A stretch of 37,395 bases of DNA. Origin: Gemmatimonadota bacterium (GTDB lineage Bacteria; Gemmatimonadota; Gemmatimonadetes; Longimicrobiales; Gaopeijiaceae). The notes beneath the pieces were generated by a model, which saw only the letters and a program-made list of their open reading frames with translations, was not told the DNA's origin and did no database searches. Within the stretch, counting starts at the first letter, position 1. Each line of letters begins with the position of its first letter. A program made the position numbers and the translations under genes. This document shows, piece by piece, positions 16,142 to 24,414 of this stretch. The stretch lies in assembly GCA_028873825.1 (NCBI GenBank), contig JAPPNM010000123.1:1-37395 (forward strand), written 5' to 3'.

Positions 16142-16336
16142 CTACCGGATGATCGCGAGCGGCAAGAGCACCACGTACCCGAGCACGAGGAGCACCGGCG
16201 CCAGCGTGATCGAGCCCTGCCCGAGCAGGTAGTAGCCGAGCCCGATGATGGCCACGCCGCCCAGAGCGAACCAGAGGTTGGCCTTCGAGAACTCGAGGGA
16301 CGGTTCCTCCGCCTTGCGCTTCTTCTTCCGTGCCAT
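16142..16336 (-). CDS. Small two-helix membrane protein (DUF3098-like)
   Basis: A 64-aa protein with a lysine-rich N-terminus (MARKKKRKAEEPSLEF) and two hydrophobic segments, LWFALGGVAIIGLGYYLL and LAPVLLVLGYVVLLPLAII. Length, spacing and the VLLVLGYVVLLPLAI end resemble DUF3098 proteins. It is packed between the peptidase-MA-like gene (9-base gap) and the M28 gene (4-base gap), so it is almost certainly co-transcribed. Function unknown. Confidence 0.8.
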   Translation of the reverse strand: MARKKKRKAEEPSLEFSKANLWFALGGVAIIGLGYYLLGQGSITLAPVLLVLGYVVLLPLAIIR

Positions 16337-16345
16337 GCTCGGACG

Positions 16346-17326
16346 CTACCGCGACGGCGGGCCGGGGTCAACCGGAGGACCGAGATCTTCCGCCTCTCCC
16401 CAATATTCGGGCGCATCGGGCGGCTCTCCCGCCCTGAGCCGGGCCATCTGTTCGCGCCGGTAGCGCCGCCTGACCGCGAACATCGCCAGCAGCCCGGCGG
16501 ACAGGGCGAACCAGAAGACGGCGGAATCGGCGATCACCGCCAGCCAGCCGTACCGGCGCTTCACCCACTTGCGCCAGTCGTTCTCGAGCTGGGCGACGGT
16601 CCCCCCGTACACGCCCCGAAGGGCAGCGTCGAAGGACTCCGTCCTCTTCCACTCGGCCAGGAAGGCCTCCAGGCCGCGCGTCCCGCTCGCCTCCACGAGG
16701 TACTGGACGACCGACGCCGACAGGAGGTACGCCAACTCGGCGGGGACCCGGTCCCGGGGCCAGTCCAGCGTGACCGAGTCCAGCGGCGGGGCCTCTCCGA
16801 AGGCCAGCGCCACCCGGAGCCTCCATCCCCCGCCGTCGAACCAGGCGCCCGCCGACCACTCCGCGTAGCCTTCGTTGAACCAGCGCGGTATGCGCAGCCT
16901 GCCCAGCTCGTGGGCCAGCGCCAGGTGCGCCCATTCGTGGCGAAGCACGCGCACCTCCTCGTAGGGGGTGCGGGGCCAGAAGCGCCCTCCCGGGACGATG
17001 ATCTCCATGCGATCGGGGATCGCCACCCCGCCCGCCCACTCGGGAAGCCGTCCGCCGACCAGCGAATCCATGGCGCTCCGGGTGGGAGCAACCGTCACCG
17101 TGGGACGGGGGGCGGGCCCGGCGAGACCCGGCAGCCGCTCGATCGACTCCAGCAGCGCGAGGGCCCGCGAGGCCCTGAGCGAATCGGAACCCCGATACCG
17201 GGCCGTAAGCGCGGATCCGTGCAGATAGCGCCAATCCGGCGCGTCTTCGGGAACCTGGCCGGAACCAGCGCCCGCGAACCCCGCGCCGAAGAGGCAGGCC
17301 AAGAGCGCCGTCCGGAGCCGCCTCAC
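16346..17326 (-). CDS. Peptidase MA-like (gluzincin) membrane protein
   Basis: A 326-aa protein with an N-terminal signal (LRTALLACLFGAGFAGAGSGQ) and a zinc-peptidase motif, VLRHEWAHLALAHELGR (HEWAH), followed 14 residues later by WFNEGYAEW, which supplies the third ligand: the gluzincin arrangement of peptidase-MA-like proteins. A single transmembrane helix near the C-terminus (AVFWFALSAGLLAMFAV) is followed by an Arg-rich cytoplasmic tail, so the catalytic domain should face outside the cytoplasm and be membrane-tethered. It lies 15 bases after the rluD-like gene. Substrate unknown. Confidence 0.85.
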   Translation of the reverse strand: MRRLRTALLACLFGAGFAGAGSGQVPEDAPDWRYLHGSALTARYRGSDSLRASRALALLESIERLPGLAGPAPRPTVTVAPTRSAMDSLVGGRLPEWAGGVAIPDRMEIIVPGGRFWPRTPYEEVRVLRHEWAHLALAHELGRLRIPRWFNEGYAEWSAGAWFDGGGWRLRVALAFGEAPPLDSVTLDWPRDRVPAELAYLLSASVVQYLVEASGTRGLEAFLAEWKRTESFDAALRGVYGGTVAQLENDWRKWVKRRYGWLAVIADSAVFWFALSAGLLAMFAVRRRYRREQMARLRAGEPPDAPEYWGEAEDLGPPVDPGPPSR

Positions 17327-17341
17327 GATATCGTCACGGCG

Positions 17342-18331
17342 TCATCCCCGCCCCGCCGCCCACGCCCTCACGGCTTCCAGATCGGGCGGCAGCGCCGCCG
17401 AGAAGGCCAACGCCCGATCCGTGACCGGATGCCGGAACTCCAGCCGGTGCGCGTGCAGAAACTGCCGTCCGGCACGCCCGGCCAGCTCCGCGGCCCACCG
17501 GCGGGCGGGCCCCGCGAAGCCCCGTTCCCGGCCGGCGCCGTACACCGCGTCCCCCACCACCGGATGGCCGATGTCGGCCGAGTGGACGCGAATCTGGTGC
17601 GTCCTCCCCGTGTCCAGCACCGCCTCGCAGAGCGAAGCGGCCCGCCAGCGCTCCAGGTGGCGGAGGCGCGTCCGGGACGGCCTCCCCCCCGCCACAACCG
17701 CCATCCGGGTCCGGTCGCGGGGGTGGCGCCCGACCGGCCTGTCCACCACCACCTCTCCCGCACGCAGCTCCCCCCACAGCGCGGCCAGGTACGCGCGCTT
17801 CACCCGGCGCGCCCTCAGCGCACCGGAAAGGCGCCGGTGCGCGCGGTCGCTCTTGGCCACCACCATCAGCCCCGAGGTGTCGCGATCGAGCCGGTGCACG
17901 ATCCCGGGGCGGAGCGTCCCCCCGATCCCCGACAGGTCCCCGACGCGGTGCAACAGAGCGTTGACCAGCGTGCCCCGCGGGTGGCCCGGCGCGGGATGCA
18001 CGACGAGCCCGGCCTGCTTGTTCACGACAACCAGGTCGCGGTCCTCGAACACGACGTCCAGCGGAATGTCCTCGGGCACCGCTTCGCTCGGGACCGGGGC
18101 CGGAATCCTGACCTCGACCGCCATCCCTTCCGTCGCGGCCTCCGACTTCCTGGCCGCCCGCCCGTCCACGAGCACCCTTCCCTCCCCGATGAGCGCCGCG
18201 ACCCGGCTGCGGGACAACCCCAGTCGCACCGCCACGTAGCTGTCGAGACGTCCCGCCGCTTCGCCCCCGGCGGTCCAGGAGCGGCGCTCCCCCCCTCCCG
18301 GCGGCGACTCGTCCGCGGGACCCCCGCTCAC
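17342..18331 (-). CDS. rluD: RluD-family 23S rRNA pseudouridine synthase
   Basis: A 329-aa enzyme that isomerises uridines in 23S rRNA. The GTG start at 18331 overlaps the ileS stop (GTGA). Residues 27-70 are an S4 RNA-binding domain (GRLDSYVAVRLGLSRSRVAALI). The catalytic domain has VVNKQAGLVVHPAPGH, the signature HRLDRDTSGLMVVAK with catalytic Asp149, GRTHQIRVHSADIGHPVVGD and FLHAHRLEFRHP. In many bacteria lspA lies between ileS and rluD; here they are directly fused in the operon and lspA is absent. RluC/RluD subtype cannot be separated with certainty. Confidence 0.9.
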   Translation of the reverse strand: MSGGPADESPPGGGERRSWTAGGEAAGRLDSYVAVRLGLSRSRVAALIGEGRVLVDGRAARKSEAATEGMAVEVRIPAPVPSEAVPEDIPLDVVFEDRDLVVVNKQAGLVVHPAPGHPRGTLVNALLHRVGDLSGIGGTLRPGIVHRLDRDTSGLMVVAKSDRAHRRLSGALRARRVKRAYLAALWGELRAGEVVVDRPVGRHPRDRTRMAVVAGGRPSRTRLRHLERWRAASLCEAVLDTGRTHQIRVHSADIGHPVVGDAVYGAGRERGFAGPARRWAAELAGRAGRQFLHAHRLEFRHPVTDRALAFSAALPPDLEAVRAWAAGRG

Positions 18332-21300
18332 GCCCGCCGGGAGAGCCCGAGGACCGCCGCCTCCCCGTCCAGCACCGTCTCCTTGCGGCGGGCGAAGTCC
18401 CCACGCCGCACCGCCCCCACCTCCACCTTCACGGCCAGCGTCTCGCGCGCGATCGCCGCCTCGTGCTCCCGTGCGGCCTCGCACACGGCCTCCGTCCCGC
18501 CGACGGCCAGCCGGATGCGGTCGGTGATGTCGAGCCCCGACTCGCGCCTGAGGCGCTGGATGCGGTTCACCAGCTCCCGCGCGAGACCCTCCCGCCGGAG
18601 CGCTCCGGTCAGCGCCGGATCGAGCGCCACCGTGCGCCGCCCCTCCGACCGCACCACCCACCCCTCCCGCGCCTCCTCGACCACCTCCATCTCGTCGCCG
18701 CCCACCTCCTCGGCCTTTCCGCCGACCTCGATCCGCACCACTCCCCCTCCGCGCACGACCTCGAGCTCCTCCCGCCCCAGCTCCCGAACCCGGCCCGCCG
18801 CCTCCGGCGTCCGCCTCCCGAAGCGCTTGCCGAGCGCGCGGAAGTCCGGACGCGCCGCCAACGTCACCAGCCCCTCCCGCGAGGCCGCGAACTCCACCCG
18901 CTTCACATTGATCTCGTCCGCCAGGAGCGCCAGCACGCCGCCGGGGGGAGGCGCGCCCGGCACGACCGCAAGCATGCGCCCGAGCGGCTGCCGTACCCGG
19001 ATCCTCACCGCCTCGCGCGCCGCCCGCGCCAGGGTGCTGAGGCTGCGAACGTCGGCCATGTGGCGCTCCAGATCTTCGTCGACCAGGGCCGGGTCGGCCG
19101 TCGGGAAGGGCTCGGTGTGGCTGGAGCGGCCGGTCAGCGCCCGGTGCAGCCAGTCGGAGACGAAGGGGGTGACCGGGGCGATCAGGAGCGCCACGGCGCG
19201 CAGCGACTCGTGCAGCGTGGCGAAGGCGGCCGCGGCGTCGTTCGGGTCGGTGTTCCCCCAGAAGCGGGGGCGCGCGCGGCGCACGTACCAGTTGGACAGC
19301 TCACCGTCCACGAAGGCCGCCACGGCCCGGTAGGCCCGGGTCGGGTTGTAGCCGTCGAGCTCCTCGCGCACGCGCGCGACGAGGCCGTTCAGCCGGGAGA
19401 GCAGCCAGCGGTCCAGCGGGGGCCGCGAGACGACTTCGGGCCGGGACGCGGACGGCCCGCCGTCGTTTCCCGGACCCCATTTTTCCACATTTCCATAAAG
19501 AGCAAAAAATTTGTATATGTTGAGAACCGTACCGAAAAACCGCGCCGCCGACTCCCTCACTCCGTCCGGGTCGAAACGCGTCGGCAGCCACGGGTTGCTG
19601 ACCGTGATCATGTACCAGCGCACCCCGTCGGCGCCGTGCTCGGCCACCGCCTCCCACGGGTCCACCGCGTTACCGCGCGACTTGGACATCTTGCGCCCCT
19701 CGGCGTCCAGGATCAGATCGTTCACGATCACGTTGCGGAACGCCGGCCCCAGGCCGAGCATCGTCGAGATGGCGTGCAGCGAGTAGAACCAGCCGCGCGT
19801 CTGGTCCACCGCCTCGCAGATGAAGTCCGCCGGAAAGTGGCGGCGGTACCGTTCGCGGTTCTCGAAGGGGTAGTGCCACTGCGCCCACGGCATCGCGCCC
19901 GAATCGAACCACACGTCGGCCACCTCGGGGACGCGGCGCATGACGGACCCGGTCTCCGGGCAGCGCCAGGTCACCTCGTCGATGAAGGGCCGGTGCGGGT
20001 CGAAGTCGTCCGGCAGCCCCCCCGCCCGCTCCGCCAGTTCCGCGAAGCTCCCGATCCACTCGACGCGCCCGGGATCGTCGTCGGAGACCCATACGGGCAG
20101 CGGCGTGCCCCAGTAGCGGTCACGCGACAGCGCCCAGTCCACGTTGCCCCTGAGCCACTCGCCGAAGCGGCCCGCGCCCACCTCGGGCGGGTGCCACGAT
20201 ACGCGGTCGTTGTTGTCCAGGAGCTCCCGCCGGAGCGACGAGGTGCGCGCGAACCAGCTGTGCCGGGCCATGTACACGAGAGGGGTGTCGCAGCGCCAGC
20301 AGTGGGGATAGGAGTGGACCTCGCGCTCCGACCGGAATACGAATCCGCGCGCCTTCAGGTCGTCGACCAGCAGCTTGTCGGCGTCCTTGAAGAAAACCCC
20401 GCCCACCAGCGGCAGGTGCCCGGCGAAGGTGCCGTCCTCGCGCACCGGCTCCAGCACGGCCAGACCGAAGTCCTTCCCGGCCCGGTAGTCGTCCGCCCCG
20501 TACGCCGGAGCCATGTGCACGATCCCCGAGCCCTCCTCGTCGGAGACGAAGTCGCCCGGAACGATCTCCCACGCGCGTCCGCGCGCATCGGCCGCGGGGA
20601 TCAGCTCGAAGGGACGGCGGTACTTCGCACCGAGCAGCTCGTCCGCCTTGACGCGGCCCGCGATTCGCTCCTCGCCGAAGAGGGCCGCGGCGCGGCTTCG
20701 CGCCAGGATGAGGCGCCCGCCCTCGTGGTCGACTTCGACGTACTCGATCTCCGGGTTGACGGCGAGCGCCACGTTCGCCACCAGCGTCCAGGGCGTCGTG
20801 GTCCAGACCAGCAGCCGGCGGCCCGACCCGTCCAGCAGCTCGAGCATGACCCAGAGCGAGGGGTCCTCGACCTCCCTGTACCCCAGCGCGAGCTCGTGCG
20901 AGGAGAGGACCGTCCGGTCGGCGGGGCACCAGGGCACCACCTTGTGGCCCCGGTAGAGCAGTCCGCGCTCCGCCAGCCGCTTCAGAATCCACCAGACCGA
21001 TTCGATGTACGAGGCGTGGAAGGTCACGTACGGCCGGGAGTAGTCCAGCCAGTAGCCGATCCGTTCCGAGAAGCGCTCCCATTCGTCCTTGTAGGTGAAG
21101 ACCGACTCCTTGCAGCGCTCGTTGAACCAGGCGATGCCGCGCTCCTCGATCTCCCGCTTGTCCTCGATCCCGAGCCGCTTCTGCGCCTCGATTTCGACGG
21201 GGAGCCCGTGCGTGTCCCAGCCGGCGATGCGCGTGACGCGCCTGCCGAGCATGGTCTGGTAGCGGCAGACCAGGTCCTTGATCGCACGGCTGATGACGTG

Positions 21301-21468
21301 GTGCAGGCCGGGACGTCCGTTCGCCGTGGGCGGACCTTCGAAGAAGACGAACCGCTCGCCGTCCCGGGTGGCGTCGAGGGTGCGCCGGAAGGTGTCCTCG
21401 CCGCGCCAGGCGTCGAGGACGGACTCCTCGAGCGCGACGCGCGAGGCGGGGAGGGGCGGATATCGCAC
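18328..21468 (-). CDS. ileS: Isoleucyl-tRNA synthetase, eukaryote-type (IleS2) with GLHH motif
   Basis: A 1046-aa class I synthetase charging tRNA-Ile. The GTG start at 21468 has GGGAG about eight bases upstream and opens on MRYPPLPASRVALEESVL. The first signature reads FEGPPTANGRPGLHHV: Gly54-Leu55-His56-His57 replaces the usual HxGH, the GXHH form reported for mupirocin-hyper-resistant IleS2 enzymes. The editing domain includes VWTTTPWTL and the second signature is KMSKS. There is no C-terminal zinc-finger pair, again fitting IleS2. An AT-rich, rare-codon patch (about 19480-19523) encodes VLNIYKFFALYGNVEKW. It lies 20 bases after the phosphorylase gene and overlaps rluD. Confidence 0.95.
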   Translation of the reverse strand: MRYPPLPASRVALEESVLDAWRGEDTFRRTLDATRDGERFVFFEGPPTANGRPGLHHVISRAIKDLVCRYQTMLGRRVTRIAGWDTHGLPVEIEAQKRLGIEDKREIEERGIAWFNERCKESVFTYKDEWERFSERIGYWLDYSRPYVTFHASYIESVWWILKRLAERGLLYRGHKVVPWCPADRTVLSSHELALGYREVEDPSLWVMLELLDGSGRRLLVWTTTPWTLVANVALAVNPEIEYVEVDHEGGRLILARSRAAALFGEERIAGRVKADELLGAKYRRPFELIPAADARGRAWEIVPGDFVSDEEGSGIVHMAPAYGADDYRAGKDFGLAVLEPVREDGTFAGHLPLVGGVFFKDADKLLVDDLKARGFVFRSEREVHSYPHCWRCDTPLVYMARHSWFARTSSLRRELLDNNDRVSWHPPEVGAGRFGEWLRGNVDWALSRDRYWGTPLPVWVSDDDPGRVEWIGSFAELAERAGGLPDDFDPHRPFIDEVTWRCPETGSVMRRVPEVADVWFDSGAMPWAQWHYPFENRERYRRHFPADFICEAVDQTRGWFYSLHAISTMLGLGPAFRNVIVNDLILDAEGRKMSKSRGNAVDPWEAVAEHGADGVRWYMITVSNPWLPTRFDPDGVRESAARFFGTVLNIYKFFALYGNVEKWGPGNDGGPSASRPEVVSRPPLDRWLLSRLNGLVARVREELDGYNPTRAYRAVAAFVDGELSNWYVRRARPRFWGNTDPNDAAAAFATLHESLRAVALLIAPVTPFVSDWLHRALTGRSSHTEPFPTADPALVDEDLERHMADVRSLSTLARAAREAVRIRVRQPLGRMLAVVPGAPPPGGVLALLADEINVKRVEFAASREGLVTLAARPDFRALGKRFGRRTPEAAGRVRELGREELEVVRGGGVVRIEVGGKAEEVGGDEMEVVEEAREGWVVRSEGRRTVALDPALTGALRREGLARELVNRIQRLRRESGLDITDRIRLAVGGTEAVCEAAREHEAAIARETLAVKVEVGAVRRGDFARRKETVLDGEAAVLGLSRRA

Positions 21469-21488
21469 CGGCGGCTTCTCCCGCGGCG

Positions 21489-22433
21489 CTACTCGGGGCC
21501 GGGCCGGACGGCGGGCGGGACGGAGCGGGAGTCCCCGGCGTTTCCCCCGCCTGCGGGCGGGGGCCGGGCGTCCCGAACTTGCGGGACACCGGCCGACGGG
21601 AAATCCATCGTGCGGAGCACGCCCCTTACCAGGCGGGCAAGCTTCGGCTCCGCGGCCCGCGCGGTCGCGATGATCGCCGGGACGTCGGCCTCCTCCAGCG
21701 CGTCCGGCAGGCACTGGTCCGTGATGACGGCAACGGCCAGCACCCTCATTCCCATGTGTCGCGCCGCGATCACTTCGGGGACGGTGGACATCCCCACGAC
21801 ATCGGCGCCCATGGACCGCAGCATGCGGTACTCGGCCCGCGTCTCGAGCTGGGGGCCCACCACCGCGACGTAGACCCCGCGGCGGAGCGCGAATCCCTCC
21901 GCCATCGCCACCGCCGCCGCCGCTTCCTGCAGCCCCGGGTCGTACGGCGCCGACATGTCCGGGAAACGGGGACCGAGTTCATCCAGGTTCGGTCCCGTGA
22001 GCGGGCCGCCGCCCATGAAGTTGATGTGGTCATCGAGAACCACCAGGTCGCCGGGACCCCAGAGCGGGTTCATCCCCCCGCACGCCGCCGAGACGATCAG
22101 CGTTTCGGCGCCGAGGAGCTTCATCACGCGAACGGGGAAGACGATCTGGCGCGGCGCGTACCCCTCGTAGCGGTGAAGGCGGCCCTGCATGGCCACCACC
22201 GGCACCCCCTCGAGCGCGCCGAGCAGCAGCTTTCCGCGGTGGCTCTCGACCGTGGAGACGGGGAAGTGCGGCAGATCCTCGTACGGGATCGAGACCTCGG
22301 CCTCGATCCCCTCCGCGAGGCCGCCCAGCCCCGTGCCGAGCACGACGCCCACCCGGGGCGGCGTCACCCCCCCCGCCCCCCGCACCGCCGCCACCGCCTC
22401 GCGCAGCCTGGCCATCTCCCCCCGCGCGGTCAC
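21489..22433 (-). CDS. Trimeric purine nucleoside phosphorylase, predicted adenosine-type
   Basis: A 314-aa enzyme that splits purine nucleosides with phosphate for salvage. The GTG start at 22433 overlaps the yggS stop and has GGGAG seven bases upstream; ATG 22415 is an alternative. Motifs are GVVLGTGLGGL, STVESHRG, MQGRLHRYEGY, CGGMNP, GPQLETRAEYRML and VPEVIAARHMGMRVLAVAVITD. Asp239 in ITDQC occupies the position of human PNP Asn243. Asn selects 6-oxopurines and Asp favours 6-aminopurines, so adenosine use is predicted. A Pro/Gly-rich tail follows the fold. Confidence 0.9.
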   Translation of the reverse strand: MTARGEMARLREAVAAVRGAGGVTPPRVGVVLGTGLGGLAEGIEAEVSIPYEDLPHFPVSTVESHRGKLLLGALEGVPVVAMQGRLHRYEGYAPRQIVFPVRVMKLLGAETLIVSAACGGMNPLWGPGDLVVLDDHINFMGGGPLTGPNLDELGPRFPDMSAPYDPGLQEAAAAVAMAEGFALRRGVYVAVVGPQLETRAEYRMLRSMGADVVGMSTVPEVIAARHMGMRVLAVAVITDQCLPDALEEADVPAIIATARAAEPKLARLVRGVLRTMDFPSAGVPQVRDARPPPAGGGNAGDSRSVPPAVRPGPE

Positions 22434-23140
22434 GGCCGGGCTCCCAGCAGGCAAGTCCCCAGCCGCACCATGGTGCTTCCCTCCTCGACGGCCGGACGGT
22501 AGTCGTTCGACATCCCCATCGACAGCTCGCACCCCTCCACCCCCGAGATCTCGGCCGCAGCCTCCATCACCGCACGGGTCTTCGCGAAGACCCGGCGGAG
22601 CACGCCCTCGTCGCCGGTGAACGGCGCCATCGTCATGAGGCCGAGGACGCGCAATCCGCGCAGCTCCGCCACCCTCCCGATCCCGTCAGGGGCGGCCGCG
22701 GCCGGGAAGCCCCCCTTGGTGGGCTCCCCCGACGCGTTGACCTGGACGAGCACCGGAACGCGACGCCCCTTCGCCTCACCGAAGCGCGACAGCCTCTCGG
22801 CGAGGCGGAGCGAGTCGACGCTGTGAACGAGCGCCGCAAGGCGGGCCGCCCGGCCCGCCTTGCGGCGCTGCACGTGACCGATCATATGCCATCTCACGGC
22901 GGCATCGCCCGGCAGGGACGCCCTTCTTTCCAGCTCCTCGACGCGGTTCTCGCCGAGGTCGCGCAATCCCGCCTCCACGGCCGCCTCCACCGCACCCGGG
23001 GGGTGGCCCTTGGTCACCGCGACGACGCGAACCGAAGAGAGGTCGCGTCCGCTCCGTGCGGCCGCGGCCGCGATCCGCTCCCGGACGCGCGGAAGCCGCT
23101 CCCGCAACGTCAGCCTGTAAGCCGCAACCCGGTCGTGCAT
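22430..23140 (-). CDS. yggS: YggS family pyridoxal-phosphate homeostasis protein
   Basis: A 236-aa alanine-racemase-fold protein that binds PLP without known catalysis and helps keep free PLP balanced. The PLP lysine is Lys44 in VAVTKGHP. Other family marks are GLRDLGENRVEELERRASL, WHMIGHVQRRKA, HSVDSLRLAERLS, LVQVNASGEPTKGGF, LMTMAPF and the C-terminal LSMGMSNDYRPAVEEGSTMVRLG block. ATG 23140 has GGAGG close upstream. It is the first gene of the seven-gene minus-strand operon, and the strong hairpin at 23175-23214 isolates it from tonB. Confidence 0.95.
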   Translation of the reverse strand: MHDRVAAYRLTLRERLPRVRERIAAAAARSGRDLSSVRVVAVTKGHPPGAVEAAVEAGLRDLGENRVEELERRASLPGDAAVRWHMIGHVQRRKAGRAARLAALVHSVDSLRLAERLSRFGEAKGRRVPVLVQVNASGEPTKGGFPAAAAPDGIGRVAELRGLRVLGLMTMAPFTGDEGVLRRVFAKTRAVMEAAAEISGVEGCELSMGMSNDYRPAVEEGSTMVRLGTCLLGARP

Positions 23141-23174
23141 TTCCCTCCGTCCGCATCGGCTTCGCGGCCTGCGA

Positions 23175-23214
23175 GCGAACGCCCCGCCGGGCACATGGCC
23201 GGCGGGGCGTTCGC
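23175..23214 (-). terminator. Strong hairpin after tonB
   Basis: A perfect 16-bp inverted repeat (GCGAACGCCCCGCCGG at 23175-23190, its complement at 23199-23214) with an 8-base loop lies between the tonB stop and the yggS start. No T-run follows on the minus strand, so it would be a U-tract-less terminator or a transcript-stabilising structure for the exbB-tonB operon. Confidence 0.6.
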
Positions 23215-23281
23215 GCCTCCCCTGCGGCCCGCGGCGGAAGGCGGGCGCCCTCCCCGGATCCGCAAAATTCAGGGGGGAGAG

Positions 23282-23965
23282 CTACCGGGTAGTGAAGGTG
23301 ATGGGCAGCGCAACCCAGACCGGCACCGGCTTGTCCCGGTGCATAGCCGGCGCGAACACCGCGACGTCGGCGACCTTCAGGGCCGCCTGGTCGAGCGCCG
23401 CCTGGCCCGAGGATTTCTGCAGCTGGGTCTTGACGACCTTGCCCGTCTCATCGACGAAGAACCACACGGTCGTGGTGCCGCCGATGCCCGCATCCCGCAG
23501 CAGAGGCGGATACTCGCGCACCAGCGCGCGCTCCATCTCTTCCTTGTTCTTGTAGTAGGGGTCCACGTCGCGAACCGTCCAGAAGGGCGCGTCCAAGATG
23601 TTCGTTTCCACCTCGTCGGGCGGGGGCGGGAGGTTCTCCACCGGATTGCTTTCCCAGTCGGTTTCCTCGAGCGTGATGTCGGTGTCGATCGGGGTTTCCG
23701 CGATGACCGGCGTCGCCGGACGGGCGATCTGCTCCGGCGGCGGCGGGATCTCGATCTCGTCCGGGATGTCGATCGTAATCATCTCGTCGGGATTCATGGT
23801 GAAGTCTTCGGCCGCCATCGACGGCCAGAAGGCGAAGACCAGGAAGTGAACCAGCGTGGCGGCGGTGATCGAACCCCAGAACCACGCCGAAAACGAACGC
23901 TTGAACTCGTCGTTGGCGGTGGCGCCGGCCTCCAGGGATGCTCTGTGTCGAATCTGCTCGGTCAT
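23282..23965 (-). CDS. tonB: TonB family energy-transducing protein
   Basis: A 227-aa TonB-like protein that carries inner-membrane proton-motive energy to outer-membrane receptors. It has a cytoplasmic N-terminus, one transmembrane helix (WFWGSITAATLVHFLVFAFWP, residues 29-49), an acidic, proline-bearing periplasmic linker (EIPPPPEQIARPATP) and a TonB C-terminal domain (EYPPLLRDAGIGGTTTVWFFVDETGKV then FAPAMHRDKPVPVWVALPITF). ATG 23965 overlaps the exbD stop by 4 bases. Being last in an exbB-exbD-exbD-tonB operon, it should work with those motor proteins. The hairpin at 23175-23214 follows. Confidence 0.93.
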   Translation of the reverse strand: MTEQIRHRASLEAGATANDEFKRSFSAWFWGSITAATLVHFLVFAFWPSMAAEDFTMNPDEMITIDIPDEIEIPPPPEQIARPATPVIAETPIDTDITLEETDWESNPVENLPPPPDEVETNILDAPFWTVRDVDPYYKNKEEMERALVREYPPLLRDAGIGGTTTVWFFVDETGKVVKTQLQKSSGQAALDQAALKVADVAVFAPAMHRDKPVPVWVALPITFTTR

Positions 23966-24408
23966 CGTCTCTCCCTCGTGATGTTCTGTTCAAGCTCGGC
24001 CGCAAACACGACCCGCAGCGCTCCCGCTGCGACTAACTCCTTCTGTAGCCCGTCCACGTAACGATACGGGACGTTCTGATCCGCGCGGATCGAGACCACG
24101 AGGCTCGCGCTCTCCGCGCGAAGCGGCCGGACGACGGCGCTGACGTCCTCCATCGCCCGGAGTGCGTCGTTGATGTAGACGGCTCCGTTGGTCTCCACCC
24201 AGACGTTGAGAATGTCCTTCTGCTTCTCGTCGATCTTCTTGGACTCCTCGGCCTGGACCCACTCGATCTCCCGCTTCCGGTCCTTCTGGAACACCGTGGT
24301 GACCATGAAGAAGATGAGAAGCAGAAAGGCGATGTCCGCCATCGAGGAGGAGGGTATCTGGCTGGAGGCCTTGGACTTCCTCTCGAGCCCGCCGGACTTG
24401 AAACCCAT
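23962..24408 (-). CDS. exbD: ExbD/TolR family biopolymer transport protein (second copy)
   Basis: A 148-aa ExbD-type protein with one N-terminal transmembrane helix carrying the proton-relay Asp: SSMADIAFLLLIFFMVTTVF. The periplasmic domain follows (LNVWVETNGAVYINDALRAMED, SIRADQNVPYRYVDGLQKELVAAG). It differs from the first ExbD in having an acidic and lysine-rich juxtamembrane segment (RKREIEWVQAEESKKIDEKQK). Downstream overlap with tonB is 4 bases and the upstream gap to the first exbD is 6 bases. Confidence 0.93.
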   Translation of the reverse strand: MGFKSGGLERKSKASSQIPSSSMADIAFLLLIFFMVTTVFQKDRKREIEWVQAEESKKIDEKQKDILNVWVETNGAVYINDALRAMEDVSAVVRPLRAESASLVVSIRADQNVPYRYVDGLQKELVAAGALRVVFAAELEQNITRERR

Positions 24409-24414
24409 GTCGAA

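Noticed and set aside
16037-21873. Very long plus-strand open frames (about 1100 aa each) opposite ileS, rluD and the peptidase genes
   Set aside because: Arg/Pro/Gly-rich translations without motifs, directly antisense to well-conserved genes; expected in GC-rich DNA.
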